Position numbers and translations under genes: made by a program
Part shown: piece by piece, positions 1 to 6,198 of the stretch
Numbering within the stretch: position 1 is the stretch's first letter
Layout of the letters: each line of letters starts with the position of its first letter
Origin: an uncultured Clostridia bacterium
Lineage (GTDB): Bacteria > Bacillota > Clostridia > Oscillospirales > Ruminococcaceae
Length of the DNA stretch: 7,049 bases
NCBI GenBank assembly: GCA_945931735.1
Contig: CAMEPN010000089.1
Span: 1-7,049, forward strand
Reading direction: 5' to 3'
The notes under the pieces: generated by a model
Databases searched by the model: none
Told to the model about the DNA's origin: nothing
The model's input: only the letters and a program-made list of their open reading frames with translations

Positions 1-30
1 CTCAAAAATGCTATAACTTTCTTAGGATTT

Positions 31-54
31 TTCAAAAAAACCTTCAAAAAAACG
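31..54. repeat. Short A-tract direct repeat in the AT-rich spacer after the operon
   Basis: Two adjacent 12-base units, TTCAAAAAAACC at 31-42 and TTCAAAAAAACG at 43-54, differ only at the last base. The first unit also forms a weak imperfect inverted repeat with GGATTTTT just before it (25-42). Each contains a run of seven A. On the minus strand these become two U7 runs beyond the main terminator. With sequence this simple, chance is a fair explanation. No gene is visible in 1-58. Confidence 0.4.
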
Positions 55-58
55 CATT

Positions 59-86
59 AAAAAAGCCGCCTTTAGGCAGCCTTTTT
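59..86 (-). terminator. Rho-independent terminator of the operon, possibly bidirectional
   Basis: On the minus strand the left arm AAAAAGGCTGCC and the right arm GGCGGCTTTTTT flank a TAAA loop. Six pairs at the loop end are G-C rich with one G-U wobble, followed by a second wobble and A-U pairs that run into a six-base U-tract. It lies 22 bases after the miaA stop. Read on the plus strand the same hairpin ends in TTTTT, so it could also stop transcription coming from the left. Confidence 0.9.
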
Positions 87-108
87 ACATATTTACCATT
101 ATTTGTGA

Positions 109-1050
109 TTATATTGTGCTATTAAGCTCCGCGTCGATAATTTCGCGCGCCTTTGCGACAAGCTCTGTCAGCCCGTCGCCGTCCTCCGCGATAATATGCC
201 TTATTCGGCTGTCGCGGCGGAACCATGTCATCTGCCGCTTCGCATACTGCCGCGTTCTCAGCTTCAGTTCCTCGACGCACTCCTCCAGCGTTTTCTCGCC
301 GCGGAAATACGGGTACAGTTCCTTGCAGCCTATCGCCTGTGCGGCGGTCGGGCGGTCGGGCTGCTCGAAGCAGCGGCGCGCCTCGTCCGGAAGCCCTGCC
401 TTCATCATCAGGTCGACCCGCCTGTTTATCCGCTCGTGAAGCACACTCCTGTCCGCGTAGTCTATCGTAAGCATGATAAATCTGTACGGCGACGGCGACT
501 GCCTTGACATACGCTTTGCCTCGGAAATAGTGTGTCCCGTCGTTTTGTAAACCTCGAGCGCGCGTATGACCCTGCCGACATTGTTTTCGTGAAGCTCCGC
601 GGCGGTTTCGGGGTCAATTTCGCGCAGCTTTTCCAGCAGCGCGGCATTGCCGTTTTCGTCGGCAAATTTTCTCATTTCCTCGCGGAACGCATAGTCTGTT
701 TGACTGTCGTCGAAGGTGAGATTATCGACGAACGAGGAGATATATAGCCCCGTCCCTCCGCATAATATCGGCGTTTTTCCCCGCGAAAGGATATCGTGAG
801 CCGCCTTGTTGCAAAGCTTGACATAATCCGCGACGGAAAAACTCTCCGACGGGTCGAGGAACCCGAGAAGATGGTGAGGTATCCCCTGCTGCTCCTCGGG
901 AGTTGCCTTTGCGGAGGCTATGTCCATATCGGTGTATATCTGCATGGAATCCGCAGAAATGACCTCGCCGCCGTAAATCTTCGCAAGCTCCACCGCGAGC
1001 GCGGTCTTGCCCGAAGCGGTCGGGCCGCATACAACAATTATATTGTCCAT
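109..1050 (-). CDS. miaA: tRNA dimethylallyltransferase MiaA
   Basis: MiaA transfers the dimethylallyl group from DMAPP to N6 of A37 in tRNAs reading UNN codons, giving i6A37, the substrate of MiaB. The 313-residue protein is full length. It has a P-loop GPTASGKT (9-16), the substrate segment SADSMQIY (32-39), SAKAT and GIPHHLLGF (56-64), and GGTGLYI (98-104). These are followed by GRVIRALEVYKTTG, QAIGCKEL and RQYAKRQMTWFRR (267-279), all standard for the family. It is the last gene of the operon, 25 bases after mutL, and its TAA is followed 22 bases later by a terminator hairpin. The mutL-miaA neighbourhood is also known in enterobacteria (mutL-miaA-hfq); no hfq is visible before the left edge. 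Nothing suggests damage or transfer. Confidence 0.97.
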   Translation of the reverse strand: MDNIIVVCGPTASGKTALAVELAKIYGGEVISADSMQIYTDMDIASAKATPEEQQGIPHHLLGFLDPSESFSVADYVKLCNKAAHDILSRGKTPILCGGTGLYISSFVDNLTFDDSQTDYAFREEMRKFADENGNAALLEKLREIDPETAAELHENNVGRVIRALEVYKTTGHTISEAKRMSRQSPSPYRFIMLTIDYADRSVLHERINRRVDLMMKAGLPDEARRCFEQPDRPTAAQAIGCKELYPYFRGEKTLEECVEELKLRTRQYAKRQMTWFRRDSRIRHIIAEDGDGLTELVAKAREIIDAELNSTI

Positions 1051-1054
1051 TCCG

Positions 1055-1059
1055 CCTCC
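1055..1059 (-). promoter_or_regulatory. Ribosome-binding site of miaA, closely spaced
   Basis: The minus strand reads GGAGG four bases before the ATG at 1050, within the 25-base mutL-miaA gap. The spacing is shorter than the usual 5-9 bases, which could reduce initiation. No better in-frame start is visible, and the P-loop begins at residue 9, so the ATG is well placed. Confidence 0.65.
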
Positions 1060-1075
1060 GTCCGACAGCCTGTCA

Positions 1076-3112
1076 TCAGACTATCCTGCTGAAATATTTT
1101 TCTATCTGCCGCTTTGATATCTGCGTCATTACGGGTCTGCCGTGCGGGCAATAGCGTATCGAGCGGTCGTTAATCACCCTGTCCGCAAGGTACGCAAGCT
1201 CCGAAATATCCTGATCCTCGTTCGCGCGAATGCTCGCCTTGCACGCCATCATATGAAGCACGTCGTCGAACAGCTCGCCTGCCGCGTTGTCATTGCTCTG
1301 CGCCAGCATCTGCGCGATGCTCTCGAGCAGCTCCGCAGGGTCGACCGTGTCCATATATTGCGGCATTCCCGTGACGGACACCTTTCCGCTGTCGGAAAAC
1401 TCCAGCAGCAGCCCAACGCTCGCAAGCTTGTCCTTAAACGCGCTCACCGCGTCGTATTCCTCGGGGGAAAGGTAGACCTCCCTCGGCTCGAGCAGGAGCT
1501 GTCCGTGGCTGTTCACGCCGCGCCGCAGGTTTTCAAAATTTATCCGCTCATGCGCTGCGTGCTTGTCAATAAGTATCATTCCCTCGCCGCTCTCGCAGAC
1601 GATGTACGTCTTGAAAAGCTCGCCGACTACGCGGACATTTTCGCGCTGCCGCTCCGCTTGGTCGGGTACATTCTCCACTTCAAGCGCAGCTTCCGTTTGT
1701 TCGGCGGGAGCGTTCTCCGCATTTTCTCCGAATATATTGACCCCCGATTTTATTTCGGGAGCAGGCTCTGCGGCTTCGGCGGCAGGCTCTTCCGTTTTTT
1801 CGGGGACAGGCTGCGCAGGCCGCTTTTCAAACGACTTCTGCGACAAAAACGCGAACCCGGGAAGCTCCTCTAGCGGCGTTTCCTTGACCGGCTCGGGACG
1901 GAGCAGCGGCGGCAGCACCTCCGGCATGACCGTCTGCTCTGCGGCAGGCTGACTTACGTTCATTCGGAACGGCGTTTCCTGTCGGAGCGTGAATTTTGGC
2001 GGTTCGGCGGTCTTGGTCTGATACGTCACATTTCCGCTGCCCGAGGGTATCGCCATGGTCAGCGTCTGCTCTTTTTTTTCGTCGGGAACAACTGCGTTGG
2101 GGAGCTGTATCTCTCGGCTCTCGTCGTAGCCGAGAAGCCCGTTTTTGACCGCGAAATATATCGCGTCGAACACTGCCTTTTCGTTTGAAAACCGAACCTC
2201 CGTCTTTGTCGGGGAAATATTCGCGTCCAGCATGGACGGGTCGAGGTTTATGCACAGAACGCAGGCGGGGAATTTCCCGACCATTATCTCGTTTCTGAAC
2301 GCCTCCTCAAGCGCCGCGCAGCAAAGCGGGCTTTTAACGCTCCTGCCGTTGACAAAAAAGTTCTGCATGGAACGGTTCGCGCGAGTAAACAGCGGGCTTG
2401 AAACAAAGCCCGTAACGCCGATGTCGCGGTATATCCCGTCGACGGGGATAAGCCCCGCGGCGAACTGCTTTCCGAAAACGGAGTAGACCGCGCTGTAATA
2501 TTCGCCGTCGCCGCCCGTCATCATAGTCTGACGTCCGTCGCGGATAAATCTGAAGGATATCTGCGGGTGCGACAGCGCAAGCTTTTCAATGACCGCCGCA
2601 CAGTAATTCCCCTCGGTAACGTCTTTTTTAAGGAATTTCAGCCGCGCAGGCGTGTTGTAGAACAGGTCGCGAATGATTATCGTCGTCCCGTCCGAGCAGC
2701 CTGTCCTTTCATACTCGACAGGCTCTCCGCCCTCTATTCGATAGGAAGTCCCGAGCTTATCCTCGGAGCGCTTGCTGACGCACTCCACCCTGCCGACCGC
2801 GCAGACCGACGCGAGCGCCTCGCCCCTGAACCCGAGCGTATTTATGTTTTCGAGGTCGTCGGCGTACTGCACCTTGCTCGTCGCGTGGCGCAGAAATGCC
2901 GTCGGAATGTCCTCATACGCCATGCCGCAGCCGTCGTCGCTGACGCGCATATAGGAAATTCCGCCGCGCTTTATCTCAACGGTTATCGTCCGCGCGCCCG
3001 CGTCTATTGAATTTTCGGCAAGCTCCTTTATCACCGAGGACGGGCGCTCTATAACCTCGCCCGCCGCGATAAGCTCGTACACGCTCTTTTCGAGCAGATT
3101 TATCCTTGGCAT
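1076..3112 (-). CDS. mutL: DNA mismatch repair endonuclease MutL
   Basis: MutL links mismatch-bound MutS to strand removal; in bacteria lacking MutH it nicks the new strand itself. The 678-residue protein has an N-terminal GHKL ATPase (about 1-330) with KELAENSIDAG (Glu30 and Asn34 match E. coli Glu29 and Asn33), DDGCGM (59-64), GFRGEAL (94-100) and NTPARLKFLKK. A linker rich in Pro, Glu and Ala runs over about 340-490. The C-terminal dimerisation and nuclease domain carries the metal-binding DKHAAHERINFE (516-527; the family form is DQHA-x2-E-x4-E), ACK (623-625) and CPHGRP (655-660). QLLLEP (538-543) fits the beta-clamp-binding motif seen in B. subtilis MutL as QEMIVP. The nuclease motifs indicate methylation-independent repair, with the clamp giving strand orientation (inference from family knowledge). 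The stop lies 25 bases before the miaA ATG. Confidence 0.97.
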   Translation of the reverse strand: MPRINLLEKSVYELIAAGEVIERPSSVIKELAENSIDAGARTITVEIKRGGISYMRVSDDGCGMAYEDIPTAFLRHATSKVQYADDLENINTLGFRGEALASVCAVGRVECVSKRSEDKLGTSYRIEGGEPVEYERTGCSDGTTIIIRDLFYNTPARLKFLKKDVTEGNYCAAVIEKLALSHPQISFRFIRDGRQTMMTGGDGEYYSAVYSVFGKQFAAGLIPVDGIYRDIGVTGFVSSPLFTRANRSMQNFFVNGRSVKSPLCCAALEEAFRNEIMVGKFPACVLCINLDPSMLDANISPTKTEVRFSNEKAVFDAIYFAVKNGLLGYDESREIQLPNAVVPDEKKEQTLTMAIPSGSGNVTYQTKTAEPPKFTLRQETPFRMNVSQPAAEQTVMPEVLPPLLRPEPVKETPLEELPGFAFLSQKSFEKRPAQPVPEKTEEPAAEAAEPAPEIKSGVNIFGENAENAPAEQTEAALEVENVPDQAERQRENVRVVGELFKTYIVCESGEGMILIDKHAAHERINFENLRRGVNSHGQLLLEPREVYLSPEEYDAVSAFKDKLASVGLLLEFSDSGKVSVTGMPQYMDTVDPAELLESIAQMLAQSNDNAAGELFDDVLHMMACKASIRANEDQDISELAYLADRVINDRSIRYCPHGRPVMTQISKRQIEKYFSRIV

Positions 3113-3115
3113 TTT

Positions 3116-3122
3116 CTCTCCC
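3116..3122 (-). promoter_or_regulatory. Ribosome-binding site of mutL
   Basis: The minus strand reads GGGAGAG ending three bases before the ATG at 3112, with the GGGAG core five bases from it. It lies within the 20-base gap after the mutS stop, so mutL is probably translated from the same message by closely following ribosomes. Confidence 0.7.
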
Positions 3123-3132
3123 GTTCTACCCG

Positions 3133-5730
3133 TTATTGCAGTGACTCCTTGAGATCCCTCACGAACAGCAGCGCGTCCATCGGGCTCATGCTGTTTATAT
3201 CTGCGGCGCGGAGCTTTGCAATGGCGTTCTGCTCGTTCACCGCTGTAAAGCTGAACTGGCTGTCCGCGCTCTTTTCTATTACCTCCGCAAGGCGAACCTT
3301 GCCGCTGATCTCAAGCTCCTTTAATTCCTCTTTCGCGCGGTTAATGACCTTCTGCGGCAGTCCCGCGAGCTTGGCGACCTCGATGCCGTAGCTGTCGTCC
3401 GTTCCGCCCTCGACTATTTTATGGAGGAATTTTATATCATCGCCGCGCTTTGACACCGCGACGCTGTAATTGCGAACGCCCTCGGTTTCCTTTTCCATGA
3501 CGATAAGCTCGTGGTAATGCGTCGCAAAAAGCGTTTTGCAGCCTATCTGCTTTCCGCTGATATATTCAGCGACTGCTCTCGCTATGGATATCCCGTCGAA
3601 AGTGGACGTGCCGCGCCCTATCTCGTCAAGTATTACAAGGCTCTTTGATGTTGCGTTCTTGAGTATCTCCGCGACCTCGTTCATCTCCACCATGAACGTC
3701 GACTGCCCCGCGGTGAGGTCGTCCGACGCGCCGACGCGAGTGAAAATCTTGTCCACAACGCCTATCTTCGCGTACCGCGCGGGCACAAAGCAGCCTATCT
3801 GCGCCATAAGAACGATAAGCGCCGTCTGCCGCATGAACGTCGATTTACCCGACATATTCGGCCCCGTTATGATGATAAGGCGGTTTTCGCGCAGGTCGAG
3901 CCGCGCGTCGTTAGGGGTGAATGGTCTGTCGCCGAGTATCTTCTCGATAACGGGGTGTCGTCCGTCCTTGATGTCGATAACGCTTTCGAGCGTTATTTCG
4001 GGCTTAACATACCCGTTTTCAAGCGACACCTGAGCGAACGAACACAGCGCGTCCGTTTCGGATACCGCCTGCGCGGTGGTCTGTATCTCCTCCAGCTTCG
4101 TCGCGATGAAATCCCGCACCTCCGCGAACACCGCCTGCTCCAGTGCGAGTATCTTGTCGTTCGCGCCGAGTATCTCGCCCTCGACCTTTTTCAGCTCGTC
4201 GGTGATATAGCGCTCGCCGTTCGTCAGCGTCTGCTTGCGGTGATAATGCGGCGGCACCTGCGACTTGAAGCTGTTCGACACCTCGATATAATAGCCGAAA
4301 ACGCGGTTGTACCCGACCTTAAGCGTGCGGATACCCGTGGCGTTCTTTTCGCGCTCCTCGATCTCCGCGAGTATCTCCTTGCCGCCGCCCGCTATCGAGC
4401 GCAGCCTGTCTATCTCGTCGTTGAAGCCGTCCTTGATGACCCCGCCGTCCTTCATAACAAGCGGCGGGTCGTCGGTTATCGCGTTTTCGACCAGCGAAGC
4501 TACGTCCTCAAGCTCGCTTATCTTCCCGTTAAGCTCGGTCATGAGCCGCGAATCAAGCACGGAAAGCCGCCTTTTCAGCTCAGGGAGCTTTGCGCAGGTC
4601 TGCCCGAGGGAATAGATATCGCGCGGGTTTGCCGACTTGTACATAACGCGCGTCATAAGGCGCTCGAGGTCATAGATACCCTTTAACGCCTCGCAGATAT
4701 CGCCGAGAACGGCGGTGTTTTTGGTCAGCTCCTCGACCGCGTCCAGCCTGCGGAGGATAGCCGTCGGGTTTATCAGCGGCTGCTCCACCCAGCTTCTCAG
4801 GCGGCGCCGCCCCATGGACGTCACCGTCTTGTCCAATACCCACAGCAGCGATCCGCGCTTTTCCTTTGTGCGCATGGTTTCGGTAAGCTCGAGATTGCGC
4901 CTTGTCGTGAGATTTAGCCCCATGAACTCGCCGTCGGAGTGAATTTTCAGACCTACAAAGCGCTTTACGGTCGCTTTCTGAGTTTCCCCGAAATAACGGA
5001 ACATCGCGCACAGCGCTTTCTGCGCCATAGGCATGGAAGCTATCCCGAGGCTGTCCGCGGTGCTTCCGGTTTCAAACTGAGCGGTGATAGCGGACAGGTC
5101 GGCGTTGGAGAACATCTCGTCGTCCAGCATTTCGCAGGAGCAGCGCTTGAGCCTGTCGCGGACGAACTCATGCACCTCCTTAAGGTCAAGGAAGCCCTTG
5201 TTTATCAGCAGCTCGACCGGCGCGAACCTCGAAAGCTCGGAAATAATCTCCTGCTCGCGGTTCTTTCCGCTTTTCTCAAAAACGTGCACCTCGCCCGTGG
5301 AAAGATCGGCAAACGCAAGCGCAGCGCTTTCCCCCTCGGAATAAATGCAGGTGATATAGTTGTTGCTGTCCTCGTTGAGCATACTGGCTTCTATGACTGT
5401 CCCCGCCGTCACAAGGCGGATAACGTCGCGCTCGACAAGCCCCTTTGAAAGAGCGGGGTCGGTGAGCTGCTCGCATATCGCGACCTTGAAGCCCTTGTCG
5501 ATGAGCCTTTTTATGTACACCTCGCTGCTGTGGTAGGGCACGCCGCACATCGGCGACCCCGCCCGCGATGTCAGCGCAAGCTCCAGCTCGCGCGACACCG
5601 TGACAGCGTCCTCAAAAAACATCTCGTAAAAATCTCCCAGACGGAAAAACAGGATATAGTCGCTGTATTTTTCCTTGATATCGAGATACTGTTTCAGCAT
5701 CGGGGAGATCTTTTCCGTTTCCTGAGCCAT
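3133..5730 (-). CDS. mutS: DNA mismatch repair protein MutS
   Basis: MutS recognises mispairs and small loops in DNA and, as an ATP-driven sliding clamp, recruits MutL. From the ATG at 5730 the protein has 865 residues, normal for MutS1. The N-terminal mismatch-binding domain carries the Phe-x-Glu motif in GDFYEMF (F34, E36). Connector, lever and clamp domains follow, with FGYYIEVS and RYITDELKK in the clamp region. The ATPase domain has Walker A GPNMSGKST (623-631, Lys629), the DDLTAGQSTFMVEM signature, Walker B LVILDEIGRGTSTFDG (Asp702, Glu703) and FATHYHEL (His738). The C-terminus keeps the conserved MSPMDALLFVRDLKESL block. A QFSF stretch before it lies where Bacillus MutS has its beta-clamp motif, but it is degenerate. 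The usually conserved TPGT of domain I reads TAGT (Ala109). All catalytic motifs are intact, so the protein should be functional. mutL follows after 20 bases. Confidence 0.97.
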   Translation of the reverse strand: MAQETEKISPMLKQYLDIKEKYSDYILFFRLGDFYEMFFEDAVTVSRELELALTSRAGSPMCGVPYHSSEVYIKRLIDKGFKVAICEQLTDPALSKGLVERDVIRLVTAGTVIEASMLNEDSNNYITCIYSEGESAALAFADLSTGEVHVFEKSGKNREQEIISELSRFAPVELLINKGFLDLKEVHEFVRDRLKRCSCEMLDDEMFSNADLSAITAQFETGSTADSLGIASMPMAQKALCAMFRYFGETQKATVKRFVGLKIHSDGEFMGLNLTTRRNLELTETMRTKEKRGSLLWVLDKTVTSMGRRRLRSWVEQPLINPTAILRRLDAVEELTKNTAVLGDICEALKGIYDLERLMTRVMYKSANPRDIYSLGQTCAKLPELKRRLSVLDSRLMTELNGKISELEDVASLVENAITDDPPLVMKDGGVIKDGFNDEIDRLRSIAGGGKEILAEIEEREKNATGIRTLKVGYNRVFGYYIEVSNSFKSQVPPHYHRKQTLTNGERYITDELKKVEGEILGANDKILALEQAVFAEVRDFIATKLEEIQTTAQAVSETDALCSFAQVSLENGYVKPEITLESVIDIKDGRHPVIEKILGDRPFTPNDARLDLRENRLIIITGPNMSGKSTFMRQTALIVLMAQIGCFVPARYAKIGVVDKIFTRVGASDDLTAGQSTFMVEMNEVAEILKNATSKSLVILDEIGRGTSTFDGISIARAVAEYISGKQIGCKTLFATHYHELIVMEKETEGVRNYSVAVSKRGDDIKFLHKIVEGGTDDSYGIEVAKLAGLPQKVINRAKEELKELEISGKVRLAEVIEKSADSQFSFTAVNEQNAIAKLRAADINSMSPMDALLFVRDLKESLQ

Positions 5731-5737
5731 TTTCACA

Positions 5738-5741
5738 CTCC
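5738..5741 (-). promoter_or_regulatory. Ribosome-binding site that fixes the mutS start
   Basis: The minus strand reads GGAG here, seven bases before the ATG at 5730 but only one base before the in-frame GTG at 5736. The spacing makes the ATG the credible start and rules out the GTG, which would add two residues. The site lies in the 34-base gap after the YlbF-family gene. Confidence 0.8.
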
Positions 5742-5764
5742 GTTTCAGAACATTTTATGCAGTA

Positions 5765-6184
5765 TCAGTGGCAGCCGCCGCAGGTCGCGCAGGAGCCTGA
5801 GCAGCTGCTCGTGGGCACCTCGCTCGGGCAGGTTTCGGGATCCATTCCCTCGACGCAGTAGGTCAGAATGGTGTTTATCTCGCTCATAAGCTTGTCCATA
5901 CCTGCTTTTGCCATGGTGAAATTCGCCATGTTTTCGTTGGTCATTACCGCGTTGTATTCCGAGTGCATTTTCGCGGTCAGCTCCTTTATCTTCGCGCCGT
6001 CCTGCTCCTCCTCGGGCTTGCCCTGCTCCATGGCGAGGTTCTGCCTTGTGAGGTTGAACTGTCCGATAAGTTCCTGAAGCTCCTCGTCGGCGTCGTTGGC
6101 GTTCTTTGCGTTTACATACTCGATATATCTTTCGTCCGCCTGTACTGCCTTTCCGAGCTGTCTTGCACATTCGATAACTGTCAT
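5765..6184 (-). CDS. YlbF/YmcA-family protein with a cysteine-rich C-terminal tail (RicA-like by position)
   Basis: This is a 139-residue, mostly helical, charged soluble protein without signal peptide or membrane segment. Residues 1-108 fit the YlbF/YmcA (Com_YlbF) family: a start of type VIECARQLGKAV, a tract rich in Asp/Glu and Gln, then a helix with NENMANF and KLMSEINTIL. In B. subtilis, YmcA (RicA) lies directly after ymcB (miaB) and close before mutS. With YlbF and YaaT it forms a complex that binds Fe-S clusters and supports RNase Y-dependent RNA processing and developmental decisions. The neighbours here match that arrangement, apart from cotE being absent. The tail has cysteines at 110, 119, 128, 132, 135 and 138 and ends in CH, so it could bind an Fe-S cluster or zinc; this is inference. 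The ATG follows a good AAGGAG. I leave the symbol empty because position alone does not separate RicA from RicF-type paralogues. Family assignment is fairly firm; function is inferred. Confidence 0.82.
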   Translation of the reverse strand: MTVIECARQLGKAVQADERYIEYVNAKNANDADEELQELIGQFNLTRQNLAMEQGKPEEEQDGAKIKELTAKMHSEYNAVMTNENMANFTMAKAGMDKLMSEINTILTYCVEGMDPETCPSEVPTSSCSGSCATCGGCH

Positions 6185-6192
6185 GATATTTT

Positions 6193-6198
6193 CTCCTT
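6193..6198 (-). promoter_or_regulatory. Ribosome-binding site of the YlbF-family gene, overlapping the miaB stop codon
   Basis: The minus strand reads AAGGAG eight bases before the ATG at 6184. Its first two bases are part of the miaB TAA stop (6199-6197). A ribosome finishing miaB therefore sits on this site, which suggests translational coupling. The surroundings (about 6185-6215) are AT-rich compared with the coding DNA on either side, which should keep the site unstructured. Confidence 0.85.

Noticed and set aside
1..58. Possible small gene or promoter in the AT-rich left end
   Set aside because: The only ATG near the start on the plus strand meets TAA after two codons, minus-strand frames are only a few codons long, and no -35/-10 pair is convincing.
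1738..1830. Short repeated GCAGGCTC-type units in the mutL linker DNA
   Set aside because: They encode a low-complexity Glu/Pro/Ala linker with repeated EPA-like residues; this is normal for the MutL linker and not a separate element.
1142..1873. Plus-strand open frame of 243 codons opposite mutL
   Set aside because: The protein is rich in Arg, Leu and Val without domains, typical of an antisense shadow; the mutL nuclease motifs on the other strand explain the conservation here.
3955..4686. Plus-strand open frame of 243 codons opposite mutS
   Set aside because: It is an antisense shadow of the MutS core, with no recognisable motif and no convincing ribosome-binding site.
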